From: Gaoshiqia sediminis
Lineage (GTDB): Bacteria; Bacteroidota; Bacteroidia; Bacteroidales; Prolixibacteraceae
Reading direction: 5' to 3'
Assembly (NCBI RefSeq): GCF_025907915.1
Contig: NZ_JAPAAF010000008.1
Coordinates: forward strand, 62,001 to 126,000
Length of the DNA: 64,000 nt
Shown here: piece by piece, positions 9,099 through 17,900 of the stretch
Numbering within the stretch: the stretch's first letter is position 1
Layout of the letters: every line of letters starts with the position of its first letter
The notes under the pieces: generated by a model
The model's input: only the letters and a program-made list of their open reading frames with translations
The model's database searches: none
What the model was told of the DNA's origin: nothing
Made by a program: the position numbers and the translations under genes

Positions 9099-9417
9099 AT
9101 CGTTGTGGAGCTTTGGAAACCGGCGAAACGCCCGGGAACGGAATTGATCAACAGTTGAATACTTCCCCGAAGTTTTGAACCAGCTTGTTGCTGTCTCTGT
9201 TTTACCTAGGATAAGAACAACTTTCAGGCGAACAATCAAATAAACACGGTACCAACCAGCCCAAACCCATATTATGGAAACATTTTATACAACATATCCT
9301 GCATCAATACACTCATTTACAAGAGGGTCATACCCTCCCGAACTTTCATCAGAATTAACCGAAGTGTGTTAAAAGTTGTTAATTTTACCTTGCTCAAAAA
9401 CTAAACATTACTGCTTG
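9099..9417 (+). other. Intergenic region before the glycosidase gene
   Basis: No coding signal is seen. It holds a small perfect hairpin GAGGGTCATACCCTC (9323-9337) without a T run, which could be an operator, and a near-consensus -7 element TACCTTGC at about 9387. Nothing else stands out. Confidence 0.4.
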
Positions 9418-11547
9418 ATGACTTCAAACCCATTAGAAAGAAGAAGTTTTCTGAAGATGATGGCTGCCGGCCTGGGAAGCACAATGTTGCCATTCGCTTC
9501 TTTTCAGGAAGCGCTTGGGAATGACGTACCACAGGCCGCCCCCAAGTTTAAGCTGGGAAGACCGGAATGGATCCTGCACAGCGACGGTACCTTTGATCTG
9601 ATTGCCGGAAACATTCGCTTGCGCAATTGCCGCCCCACCATCGACGGTCAAAGTATTTTTGTGCGAAACACCTTCATGGGAGACTCGCCAAAGGGGAAAC
9701 GCATCATTTATGAATTGGATCGCGGCTTTGTGATGCTCGACCTGAAAATCAATAACGGATCCCTTTCGATTGGTGCAGAGCTAAGTAGCATGTCACGTGC
9801 TCCCTTCTATTTTTCACCGTTGGGAGAAGGTCGTTTGGAAGGGGCAGACCGCTTCTTTAAACAAGGCTTGGGCTTTGGCGGCCAGTCAGGCCTGTTCCCA
9901 ATCCAAAAACCCAGCGCACAGGAGTGGGGCAACCGCTTGGGCGAACAGGCCTGGTCGTACGATTCGCACCTGACCACAGCTTTATTGGCCGACAATAACG
10001 ACACCTTAGTTTTTGGCGCGTACGAGCATTACGACTTCATTCAGAAAAGTACCATTTATAACCGACCTCACCGCAAAGGCCTCCTCGATCGGCACCCCGA
10101 TAAAGAAGATATTTTCTTTGAGACAGGTTTTGTGATGGAAAATATCCCCCTGAAAGATGATTTCATCAAACTGCCTGATATTTACATCATCCAGGGAAAC
10201 CTGCCTTTCGAAACCCTGCAGCACATTGCCTGGAACATTTCGGAAAGCATGGTGGCCCGTAAAGACACCAAAACCAGCTTTCACTGGAGTTCGTGGTACG
10301 AACACAAACAAGACTTTTCCTTTGAAAAACTGAAAGAACAGCTTCAGACACTCGACAAGCTCTCCCCAAAAATACCGCTACAAACTATTCAGATCGACGA
10401 CTGCTATTGTGTTCACGGCGATTGGCTGGACACCAACGAAAAATGGCCCCGTTCGATGGAAGATGCTGCCCGCGAAATTTTTCAGCGCGGCTACCGCGCC
10501 GGAATATGGGTGGCCCCGTTTATTGTAGATGAAAACAGCAAGCTTTTCCGCAACCACCCCAACTGGCTCATCAACGACCTGGACGGCAATCCGGTACCGC
10601 ATGGGAACCTTCCCGAGGGGCCGCATTATGCGCTGGATGGCAGCCACCCCGAGGTGCAAAAATACATTGCCCGGGTTTTCCGTGCTTTCCGGAAAATGGG
10701 CTACACCTTCTTTAAAACCGATTTCCTGGATTGGGGACTGCGGGACAGTTACAACATCAAACGTTACAACCGGGATAAATCTTCGGTACAAATCCTCGTT
10801 GAGGTTCTCCGGATTATCCGTGAAGAAATTGGGGCAGGCAGCTATTGGCTGGCAAGCATCTCGCCTTTCGCACCACTCATCGGGTTTGTTGATGCTATGC
10901 GCATATCAAATGATGTGGAAAGCGAATGGACTAACCAGGGCGTGGGCAATATGTTCAGCGAAACATACGCCTGCCAGTACTTCAACAATGTGTATTGGCA
11001 AAACGACCCCGACACCATTTATCTGCGCCAGGTAAATAACAAGCTTTCCGACGTGGAGCAAACCACCATTGCCCACTGGAACGGAATTTTGGGAGGCGTG
11101 GTCCACACCTCCGACCGCTTTTCAACACTGACAGACGAAGAGTTAAATCACTGGCGCTTCCTCCAGCCACAGGACCGACCGCAAAGCGCCTCCTTGCCCT
11201 ATTGGGGCCAAAATAAAAAATGCAAAGTAGCTGTTCGTCGTTACAAATCGCCAAAAGCCTGGGGCGTTCTTGTTGTAAACGATACCGATGAAACAGTAAA
11301 TGAAGATTTTTACATACTTGAACTCAATGGCGAAAAACAATGTTGGGTCTATGAATGGAAACCAGAGACCAGCACTGGCCTGGGCAACCTGGATAAAATC
11401 ACCCTCAGCCTGAAACCGCACGAATCACAACTGTTATACCTGACCGAAAACAACAACAATCCCCCGTCCGACCTGTCGATCAGCGGCGTCCAACTTGAAA
11501 AATATCTGCGTAAACACGATTTGATCGGTTTTAACCAACCCGAATAA
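9418..11547 (+). CDS. Tat-exported clan GH-D glycoside hydrolase (alpha-galactosidase-like, GH36/GH27 type)
   Basis: 709 residues from the ATG at 9418, chosen over a non-ATG start 42 bp upstream because the twin-arginine signal ERRSFLKMMAAG begins right after it. The N-terminal ~270 residues are beta-rich, the central part is a TIM barrel, and the C-terminal part is a beta domain. Barrel motifs fit clan GH-D: TIQIDDC (324-329), GIWVAPF (362-368), the probable nucleophile D435 in FFKTDFLDWG, and the probable acid/base D499 in RISNDVE. Members release terminal alpha-galactose or related sugars; raffinose-synthase-like proteins share the fold, so the exact substrate is uncertain. A strong hairpin follows the stop. 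It stands alone between an S37 peptidase and the men cluster. Confidence 0.85.
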   Translation: MTSNPLERRSFLKMMAAGLGSTMLPFASFQEALGNDVPQAAPKFKLGRPEWILHSDGTFDLIAGNIRLRNCRPTIDGQSIFVRNTFMGDSPKGKRIIYELDRGFVMLDLKINNGSLSIGAELSSMSRAPFYFSPLGEGRLEGADRFFKQGLGFGGQSGLFPIQKPSAQEWGNRLGEQAWSYDSHLTTALLADNNDTLVFGAYEHYDFIQKSTIYNRPHRKGLLDRHPDKEDIFFETGFVMENIPLKDDFIKLPDIYIIQGNLPFETLQHIAWNISESMVARKDTKTSFHWSSWYEHKQDFSFEKLKEQLQTLDKLSPKIPLQTIQIDDCYCVHGDWLDTNEKWPRSMEDAAREIFQRGYRAGIWVAPFIVDENSKLFRNHPNWLINDLDGNPVPHGNLPEGPHYALDGSHPEVQKYIARVFRAFRKMGYTFFKTDFLDWGLRDSYNIKRYNRDKSSVQILVEVLRIIREEIGAGSYWLASISPFAPLIGFVDAMRISNDVESEWTNQGVGNMFSETYACQYFNNVYWQNDPDTIYLRQVNNKLSDVEQTTIAHWNGILGGVVHTSDRFSTLTDEELNHWRFLQPQDRPQSASLPYWGQNKKCKVAVRRYKSPKAWGVLVVNDTDETVNEDFYILELNGEKQCWVYEWKPETSTGLGNLDKITLSLKPHESQLLYLTENNNNPPSDLSISGVQLEKYLRKHDLIGFNQPE

Positions 11548-11556
11548 CCATTATTG

Positions 11557-11604
11557 CTCCGTTTTATTCATCGCCGACGCGATATGAATAAAACGGAGGT
11601 TTTA
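11557..11604 (+). terminator. Strong hairpin, probable terminator after the glycosidase gene
   Basis: Perfect 15-bp inverted repeat: CTCCGTTTTATTCAT (11557-11571) against its complement (11584-11598) with a 12-base loop, then GTTTTA. It starts 10 bp after the stop. The short T run is weaker than in a classic terminator, but the stem is long and well placed. Confidence 0.7.
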
Positions 11605-11692
11605 CCCGTTCACCCGCCAATTAGGGGCACAAGTCTTTCTAAAAGTTAAAACTTAGCGCTATTTTTAGGGCCTTCATTTCAGAAAATACACT

Positions 11693-12127
11693 ATGGATTT
11701 TAGCACATTAAGCCTTGATACGCCCCTTGAAACCATCAACATGGCCATGCAAAACAGTCTGATTGGCAACTTGGGGATACAAATTGAAAAAATCGCCGCG
11801 GGCGAAGTGAAGGCCACCATGCCGGTTTGTCCGCAAACCACCCGCCCCGATGGGCTCCTGCACGGCGGTTCGAACCTGGCCCTGGCCGAAACCATTGCCG
11901 GACTGGGCAGCATGCTGGTGATCGACCTGAGAGAATTCGACATCCGGGGGATTCACGTTACCGGAAGCCATACCGGAAGCGTGCGGGGAGGAACCGTGCA
12001 GGCAACTGCAAAAATTATTCACCAGGGAAACCAGACCCACGTTTGGAATGTTGATGTAACAAATGGAGACGGACGCCTGGTTTCAACCATCCGGGTGACC
12101 AATATGATCGTGAAAAGGAATGGTTAG
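11693..12127 (+). CDS. menI: Hotdog-fold thioesterase, probable DHNA-CoA hydrolase
   Basis: 144 residues, PaaI/YdiI-type hotdog protein. The stretch RPDGLLHGGSNLALAET (about 45-61) carries the family's substrate-binding HGG and the catalytic Glu of the hotdog helix. As first gene of the menaquinone cluster it most likely hydrolyses 1,4-dihydroxy-2-naphthoyl-CoA to DHNA, the step between MenB and MenA. The role rests on context, since paralogues act on phenylacetyl or other acyl-CoAs. Its last 8 bases overlap the menF start, so translation is probably coupled. An imperfect promoter-like TATTTTTA lies about 33 bp upstream of the ATG. Confidence 0.82.
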   Translation: MDFSTLSLDTPLETINMAMQNSLIGNLGIQIEKIAAGEVKATMPVCPQTTRPDGLLHGGSNLALAETIAGLGSMLVIDLREFDIRGIHVTGSHTGSVRGGTVQATAKIIHQGNQTHVWNVDVTNGDGRLVSTIRVTNMIVKRNG

Positions 12128-13235
12128 ACGAGACGAATACAGTTTTTTTATTGATTCCTTATTGACCAGAAACCTGCCGTTTGCTGCCTGGTCGATGCCA
12201 GCGGAACACCATCCGGAAATCCTGATCGGCCAAAAGGAAGATGTAATCAACCTGTCTGATTTCAATAAACTGAACGGACAGGAAGGTTTCGTTTTTGCCC
12301 CTTACCGTTTGGGTGAAACATCGCCTTTGCTTTTGCTGAAACCCGGCATATATCTGCGAAACTACCACGATCTTCAGACTTTTCATCCTGAAGATCTTCC
12401 CCAATGCAATTGCGGCGAACAAACTGTCCGCGATCATTTTATCATCGATAAAGACAATTACCTGAAAGATATTGAGGCCTCCATTACCGAAATCCGCAAA
12501 ACCAAACTATCGAAAGTGATTGTATCCCGTCTGATTCCGCAGAAACGAAATGACGAATCGATCGGCAAGCTGTACATGCAACTGCGCAAACAAACGCCCA
12601 ATGCTTTTGTGTATCTGGTAAACCTGCCCGAAGCCGGGCTCTGGATGGGGGCCACGCCGGAAGTACTGCTCCAGTCGCACGGCAAAACCTTGGAAACCGT
12701 GTCGTTGGCCGGCACACAAGCACGCAGAGCCGATTCGGATTACGGCTGGCACACCAAAGACATCGAGGAACAGGCGTTCGTTTCGCGCTACATGCTCGAT
12801 GTGTTCTACCGCTTCAACATTCACCCCTACACAACTAAAGGCCCCGAAACGATGGAAAGCGGCCGGGTGGCCCACCTGAAAACCAGTTTCTATTTTCCGG
12901 CCAAAAAGCTTGAAGACCGGCTGGGCGATTTTATTGCCGGGTTGCACCCAACGCCGGCTGTTTGCGGTTTGCCAAAGTCGACGGCAGACCGGTATATTTC
13001 GAAAATTGAAAAGCACGACCGCCGTTACTATACCGGTTATTTAGGCCCCTGGCAAATGAACGGATCGGTGCGTCTGTTTGTCAATTTACGCTGTATGGAA
13101 CTCACGCCCGACCGATATATCCTGTACGCCGGGGGTGGAATTACGGCTAAGTCAGTCCCCGAAGACGAATGGGAAGAAACCAACAACAAAGCAAAAACCT
13201 TGTTATCAGCCATTGAGGCGGTTCAGAATATATGA
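12120..13235 (+). CDS. menF: Isochorismate synthase
   Basis: 371 residues, chorismate-binding enzyme family. It converts chorismate to isochorismate, the committing step of menaquinone synthesis. The conserved C-terminal part is present: MGATPEVLLQ, VSLAGTQARR, LHPTPAVCGLPK and the YAGGGITAKSVPEDEWEET signature near the end. The N-terminal half is less conserved, as usual. The ATG overlaps the thioesterase stop by 8 bp and the end overlaps menD by 4 bp (ATGA). EntC-like siderophore enzymes share the fold, but the neighbours fix the menaquinone role. Confidence 0.93.
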   Translation: MVRRDEYSFFIDSLLTRNLPFAAWSMPAEHHPEILIGQKEDVINLSDFNKLNGQEGFVFAPYRLGETSPLLLLKPGIYLRNYHDLQTFHPEDLPQCNCGEQTVRDHFIIDKDNYLKDIEASITEIRKTKLSKVIVSRLIPQKRNDESIGKLYMQLRKQTPNAFVYLVNLPEAGLWMGATPEVLLQSHGKTLETVSLAGTQARRADSDYGWHTKDIEEQAFVSRYMLDVFYRFNIHPYTTKGPETMESGRVAHLKTSFYFPAKKLEDRLGDFIAGLHPTPAVCGLPKSTADRYISKIEKHDRRYYTGYLGPWQMNGSVRLFVNLRCMELTPDRYILYAGGGITAKSVPEDEWEETNNKAKTLLSAIEAVQNI

Positions 13236-14914
13236 TTTCAACAAAAAAACACATTCAGCAACTGGCCTCTCTCCTGCTGGCTAAGGGAATAGAGGACATC
13301 ATCATTTCGCCGGGGTCGCGCAACGGCCCGCTCACACACACGTTTTCAGGGAGCGAGGGCTTCATCTGCCGCAATGTTGTTGACGAGCGCAGTGCAGCTT
13401 ACTTTGCCCTGGGCCTGGCCCAACAAACCGGCAAACCGGCAGCCATTACCTGCAGCTCAGGCACAGCCGCCCTTAACTACACGCCGGCCATTGCCGAAGC
13501 GTTTTACCAAAACGTTCCGCTAATTGTGCTCACCGCCGACCGCCCCGGCTACTGGATCGACCAACTGGAAAGTCAATGTATCCGGCAGGAGAACATGTAC
13601 CGGAATTTCGTCAAAAAAGAAATCAACCTGCCCCTGGGAGAGTCGGAAAAAGAACTGTGGCTGGCCGCCCGTGAAATAAATGAATGCCTGAACCTGGCCG
13701 TTTCCGGCACGCCAGGCCCTGTGCACATCAACATTCCGATGGAAGAACCGCTGCACGATTTGCTGGATGAGCCACTTCCGCCCGTGAAGGTGATTGAACG
13801 GGCAGAAACACACCAACTACTCTCCGGCGCCCAATTGGAAAAGCTTACGTTGGCTTTTAACCAGGCTGAAAAAGTGCTGATTTTGCCCGGACAGCAAATG
13901 CCCAACCCCGAATTGGAAGGCTTGCTGGCCCGACTGGCCGATAAAACCGGAGCCGTGGTACTGAAAGAACACCTGGCCAACCTGAACGGTCCGCGGTTTT
14001 GCAGCAGCATCGACACGCTGATGGCTGCCTTGCTGGAAGACAATCCGACAGACTTTCAGCCTGACCTGCTGATCAGTTTTGGAGGACAGTACGTTTCGAA
14101 ATCGCTCAAGCAATTTCTGCGGAAAAACAAAGCAGCACAACACTGGCACGTGAGTGCTTCAGGCGAACATTTCGACACGTACCAGTCGCTGACGAAAGTG
14201 ATTTCGATGGATACCGCCGACTTCTTCGAAGCCCTTCAACCCAAATTGAATGAAAAAGAAAAAGGCTATTTGCAGTTTTGGAAAAATAAAGAAGCCCGTG
14301 TAAACAAGCTGCGCGACCAGTATTTGGCACAGGCAGAAAGGAGCGACCTCACCGTTTTTGAGCAAATCCGGAAGGCCCTGCCCGAAAACTCGGTGGTTCA
14401 CCTGGGCAACAGCACCCCGGTACGGTACGCGCTGATCTGTGATGCCGCGAAAAACACACAATACTTTAGCAACCGGGGCACGGCCGGTATCGATGGCTGC
14501 CTGTCAACGGCGGTGGGTTTTGCCGTTGCCTCCGAAAAATTGAACACTGTCATCGTGGGCGACCTGTCGTTTTTCTACGATTCCAACGCTCTTTGGAACA
14601 ACAACGTGGGCAGTAATTTTCGCGTGATCGTCATCCACAACGGCGGCGGCAATATTTTTGGCCTCATCAAAGGCCCCGGCGAAACACTCGCCTACCGCAA
14701 ACATTTCTTTACCGAAAACAAGTTTAAGGCGGAAGGCATCGCCAAAACCTTTGGCCTCGATTATTACAAAGCTGAAAATGACGCCGAGCTAAATGAAGCG
14801 TTGAGAATTTTTTATTCACCGAAACAGCAGACCCCGGCTTTGCTTGAAATTTTCACGGATGCAGAGGTGAACACCCAAACATTCAGGGGATTATTCAAAT
14901 TTATAAAACAATAA
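13232..14914 (+). CDS. menD: 2-succinyl-5-enolpyruvyl-6-hydroxy-3-cyclohexene-1-carboxylate synthase
   Basis: 560 residues, thiamine-diphosphate enzyme of normal MenD length. It joins isochorismate and 2-oxoglutarate with loss of CO2. Visible are the N-terminal SPGSRNGPL and the catalytic glutamate E52 in NVVDERSAAYFALG, the GTPGPVHINIPMEEPL segment, the NRGTAGIDGC stretch before the cofactor site, and the ThDP/Mg motif starting GDLSFFYDSNALWNN. Starts by ATGA overlap with menF; menB follows 12 bp after the stop. No anomalies. Confidence 0.95.
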   Translation: MISTKKHIQQLASLLLAKGIEDIIISPGSRNGPLTHTFSGSEGFICRNVVDERSAAYFALGLAQQTGKPAAITCSSGTAALNYTPAIAEAFYQNVPLIVLTADRPGYWIDQLESQCIRQENMYRNFVKKEINLPLGESEKELWLAAREINECLNLAVSGTPGPVHINIPMEEPLHDLLDEPLPPVKVIERAETHQLLSGAQLEKLTLAFNQAEKVLILPGQQMPNPELEGLLARLADKTGAVVLKEHLANLNGPRFCSSIDTLMAALLEDNPTDFQPDLLISFGGQYVSKSLKQFLRKNKAAQHWHVSASGEHFDTYQSLTKVISMDTADFFEALQPKLNEKEKGYLQFWKNKEARVNKLRDQYLAQAERSDLTVFEQIRKALPENSVVHLGNSTPVRYALICDAAKNTQYFSNRGTAGIDGCLSTAVGFAVASEKLNTVIVGDLSFFYDSNALWNNNVGSNFRVIVIHNGGGNIFGLIKGPGETLAYRKHFFTENKFKAEGIAKTFGLDYYKAENDAELNEALRIFYSPKQQTPALLEIFTDAEVNTQTFRGLFKFIKQ

Positions 14915-14926
14915 AAACACCATACC

Positions 14927-15751
14927 ATGACTACAAAACGCCAATGGGAAACCATTAAAGAATACGAAGATATTTTCTTCGATTACTACGACGGGATTGG
15001 GAAAATTACCATCAACCGCGAACAAGTACGCAACGCCTTTCGTCCCACAACGGTGAACAACATCAGCGACGCGCTGCACATTTGCCGCGAGGACAACCGC
15101 ATTAATGTGATTGTACTAACGGGCGCAGGCGACAAAGCTTTTTGCGCAGGCGGCGACCAAACCGTGAAAGGTATCGGCGGCTATATCGACGAAAACGGCA
15201 TTCCGCGATTGAACATCCTCGAAGTGCAGAAACAAATCCGCAGCATGCCCAAGCCGGTGATTGCCATGGTGAACGGCTACGCTATTGGCGGCGGTCACGT
15301 GTTGCATGTAGTTTGCGACATCTCGATTGCCAGCGAGAATGCCATCTTCGGGCAAACCGGCCCGAAAGTAGGCAGCTTCGATGCCGGTTTGGGCTCGTCG
15401 TACCTGGCCAGTATCGTAGGACAGAAAAAAGCCCGCGAAATCTGGTTCATGTGCCGCCAATACTCGGCTGCCGAAGCGCTGGAAATGGGTCTCGTAAACA
15501 AAGTCGTTCCGTTTGACCAGCTGGAAGACGAAGTGGTTGCCTGGGCACAAAAAATGCAGGAGCACAGTCCGCTGGCGCTGCGTATGCTGAAATTAGGTTT
15601 GAATGCCGAACTCGACGGCCAAATCGGCATCCAGGAGTTTGCCGGAAACGCAACTTTACTGTATTACCTGACTGAAGAAGCCCAGGAAGGCAAACACGCG
15701 TTCCTCGAAAAACGGAAGCCGGATTTTAAAAAGTTTCCGAAATTTCCTTAA
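14927..15751 (+). CDS. menB: 1,4-dihydroxy-2-naphthoyl-CoA synthase
   Basis: 274 residues, crotonase fold. It closes the naphthoate ring of o-succinylbenzoyl-CoA. Diagnostic segments are FCAGGDQ (72-78), the oxyanion-hole region [10 protein letters not shown] (118-127), and [20 protein letters not shown] (142-161), typical of MenB rather than other crotonases. It lies 12 bp after menD. Downstream the operon is interrupted: 88 bp containing direct repeats and then an ATPase gene separate it from menA. Confidence 0.95.
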   Translation: MTTKRQWETIKEYEDIFFDYYDGIGKITINREQVRNAFRPTTVNNISDALHICREDNRINVIVLTGAGDKAFCAGGDQTVKGIGGYIDENGIPRLNILEVQKQIRSMPKPVIAMVNGYAIGGGHVLHVVCDISIASENAIFGQTGPKVGSFDAGLGSSYLASIVGQKKAREIWFMCRQYSAAEALEMGLVNKVVPFDQLEDEVVAWAQKMQEHSPLALRMLKLGLNAELDGQIGIQEFAGNATLLYYLTEEAQEGKHAFLEKRKPDFKKFPKFP

Positions 15752-15766
15752 TTAGAGCAAATTACA

Positions 15767-15814
15767 AACTAACAAAATTGTTAGTTACATTTTTGTTAGT
15801 TACAAGATTGTTAG
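15767..15814 (+). repeat. Three 15-bp-period direct repeats with an inverted half-site upstream
   Basis: TTGTTAG occurs at 15778, 15793 and 15808, exactly 15 bp apart, within units like TTGTTAGTTACATTT. Just before it, AACTAACAA (15767-15775) forms a perfect 9-bp inverted repeat with the first unit, with a 2-base gap. The array covers the promoter of the ATPase gene, so it may be an operator; the inverted repeat could also weakly terminate menB transcripts. Confidence 0.75.
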
Positions 15815-15823
15815 CTAAATTTG
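15793..15823 (+). promoter_or_regulatory. Bacteroidota-type promoter of the ATPase gene
   Basis: TTG at 15793-15795, a 20-base spacer, then TAAATTTG (15816-15823), matching TTG-N20-TAnnTTTG. The ATG is 17 bp downstream. The -33 TTG is part of the second of three 15-bp direct repeats, so anything bound to the repeats would overlap the polymerase site. Confidence 0.65.
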
Positions 15824-15839
15824 CATCAAAATCGAAACT

Positions 15840-16976
15840 ATGGAGGCACCTTTTGTTTTTGGCAAATTGGCGATTGAGCAGAATTTCACCAACCGTGAAC
15901 CCGAACAGGAACGGTTGGTAAATAATTTTTCAGCATCTGTCAATACCATTCTCATTTCACCCAGGCGATGGGGAAAATCGTCCTTGGTACAACATGCTGC
16001 CAACAAAGCTTTAAAAAAACACAAAGATCTCCATTTTTGTTTTTTGGATACCTTCAGTGTGCGGACTGAAGAAGAATTTTACCAGCTGCTGGCAACCGAA
16101 GTGCTACGGGCCTCAGCTTCCAAAGTGGAAGTTGTGCTCGAAAATGCCGGTAAATTTCTGGGGAGGTTTCTTCCCAAAATCTCATTCAGCCCGGACAACC
16201 AGCAAAGCCTATCATTGAGCCTCGACTGGAAAGAAGTGGTCAGGCATCCGGACGATATTTTAAACATGGCCGAGAAAATAGCCGTTGAGAAAGGATGGAA
16301 GTTCGTGTTCTGCATCGATGAGTTTCAGAATATTGCCATGTTCAATGATCCGTTGGCATTTCAAAAGAAATTGAGATCGAGCTGGCAAAAACAGCAACAT
16401 GTTGCCTATTGTCTTTACGGGAGTAAACGTCACATGCTGCTAGAGGTGTTCACCAACTCTTCGATGCCTTTTTACAAATTCGGCGATCTGATCTTTCTGG
16501 AAAAAATCAAGAAGAAAAACTGGATAAGTTTCATCACAGGCCGGTTCAAGGATACAAACAAACTGATATCGAAAGACAATGCAGCGCTGATTGCCGATTT
16601 GGCCGACTGCCACCCCTATTACGTGCAGCAATTGGCCCAACAAAGCTGGTTGCGCACCGAGAATGAGTGTACCGAAGCCAATGTCCGCGAAGCCCACCAG
16701 GGGATTGTCGATCAGCTTAGCTTGCTGTTTCAGTCGAAAACCGATGAACTAACGAATTCGCAAATAAATTTTCTGCATGCCTTGCTGCAAGGCGTTGAAA
16801 AATTCAGCTCAAAAGAAACACTACAAAACTATCAGCTTGGAACTTCGGCAAACATTGTAAGGATAAAGAGAACGCTGGAAAATAAAGAGATCATCGACAT
16901 TCAAGGGGCCAATATTTCAATCCTGGACCCGATGTTCCGTTTTTGGCTCGAAAAAGAATACTTTAAAATAAATTGA
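15840..16976 (+). CDS. AAA/STAND-like ATPase of unknown function inside the men operon
   Basis: 378 residues. The N-terminal P-loop reads ISPRRWGKSSL (Walker A, K46) and Walker B is FVFCIDEFQNI (D160, E161). A sensor-like stretch YCLYGSKRHML follows around 184-200, and the C-terminal third (about 290-378) looks like a winged-helix domain ending LDPMFRFWLEKEYF. This matches the broad group of archaeal-type ATPases common in Bacteroidota, whose role is unknown. Some are linked to mobile or defence functions, but that is not shown here. It separates menB from menA and has its own repeat-bearing promoter, and menA starts 12 bp after its stop. It therefore looks like an accessory gene inserted into the operon that keeps downstream genes transcribed. 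Confidence 0.82.
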   Translation: MEAPFVFGKLAIEQNFTNREPEQERLVNNFSASVNTILISPRRWGKSSLVQHAANKALKKHKDLHFCFLDTFSVRTEEEFYQLLATEVLRASASKVEVVLENAGKFLGRFLPKISFSPDNQQSLSLSLDWKEVVRHPDDILNMAEKIAVEKGWKFVFCIDEFQNIAMFNDPLAFQKKLRSSWQKQQHVAYCLYGSKRHMLLEVFTNSSMPFYKFGDLIFLEKIKKKNWISFITGRFKDTNKLISKDNAALIADLADCHPYYVQQLAQQSWLRTENECTEANVREAHQGIVDQLSLLFQSKTDELTNSQINFLHALLQGVEKFSSKETLQNYQLGTSANIVRIKRTLENKEIIDIQGANISILDPMFRFWLEKEYFKIN

Positions 16977-16988
16977 TTAGAATCGAAA

Positions 16989-17900
16989 ATGGCAACACCT
17001 AAAAGTTGGCTCAAGGCAGCGCGGCTGCGCACGCTTCCCCTGGCCTTGTCGGGCATTCTGATGGGCTCGGCGCTGGCAGCTTTTTACGGAGCATTCAACC
17101 TCACCGTTTTTGTATTAGCGATGGTCACGGCCACGCTCATCCAGGTTTTCTCGAACTTTGCCAACGACTATGGAGACTTTCAGAAAGGTACTGATAACCA
17201 CCTTCGGTTGGGGCCAACCCGAACCTTGCAAGGCGGCGAAATTACCCCGTCCGAAATGAAAAAAGGCATGTGGATGGTTGGCGGACTGAGCTTTATATTG
17301 GGTGTTGCGCTGGTTTTTGTTGGCACCTGGCAATTCAGCCCGATTGCCTTTTTTAGCTTTATCGTCCTGGGTATTCTGGCACTGATCGCAGCTTATTTTT
17401 ATACTGCCGGAAAACGTTCGTACGGCTACATCGGGCTGGGCGACCTGTCGGTGTTCTTGTTTTTCGGATTGCTGCCGGTTATCGGTGTCTTCTTTTTGCA
17501 TGCAAATTATATTGAAACAGCTATCGTTTTGCCGTCCATCAGCATGGGCTTGTTCAGTGCTGGCGTACTTAACCTCAACAACATGCGCGACATGGAAAAC
17601 GACCGGCACTCGGGCAAAATCACCCTGCCGGTGCGCATCGGCGCCCGCAACAGCCGTGTTTACCACATCGCCATCATCGCGTGGGGATGGCTAGCCACCC
17701 TTATTTTCACCCTGCACCAGCAGGAATCACGGTGGCAATGGCTGTTTTTACTGACTTTCCCTCTCTTCCTGATCGACTTAGTCAAAATCTGGCGCACTGC
17801 CGATGCCCGCCAACTCGACCCGTTCCTGAAACGATTGGCCTTGGGAACACTGGCGTTCACCCTCTTGTTTTGTGCCGGACTTCTATTATCCATCCGATGA
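16989..17900 (+). CDS. menA: 1,4-dihydroxy-2-naphthoate polyprenyltransferase
   Basis: 303 residues, UbiA-family membrane prenyltransferase with about eight or nine hydrophobic segments. It attaches the polyprenyl tail to DHNA, giving demethylmenaquinone at the inner membrane. The first metal/diphosphate motif is FANDYGDFQKGTDN (57-70) and the second is NNMRDMENDRHSGK. LGPTRTLQGGEI after the first motif is typical of MenA. It starts 12 bp after the ATPase gene and overlaps menC by ATGA. MenG/UbiE is not in the window. Confidence 0.94.
   Translation: MATPKSWLKAARLRTLPLALSGILMGSALAAFYGAFNLTVFVLAMVTATLIQVFSNFANDYGDFQKGTDNHLRLGPTRTLQGGEITPSEMKKGMWMVGGLSFILGVALVFVGTWQFSPIAFFSFIVLGILALIAAYFYTAGKRSYGYIGLGDLSVFLFFGLLPVIGVFFLHANYIETAIVLPSISMGLFSAGVLNLNNMRDMENDRHSGKITLPVRIGARNSRVYHIAIIAWGWLATLIFTLHQQESRWQWLFLLTFPLFLIDLVKIWRTADARQLDPFLKRLALGTLAFTLLFCAGLLLSIR

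Noticed and set aside
15778-15814. Three direct repeats as a CRISPR seed
   Set aside because: Period is only 15 bp without spacers and it overlaps a promoter.
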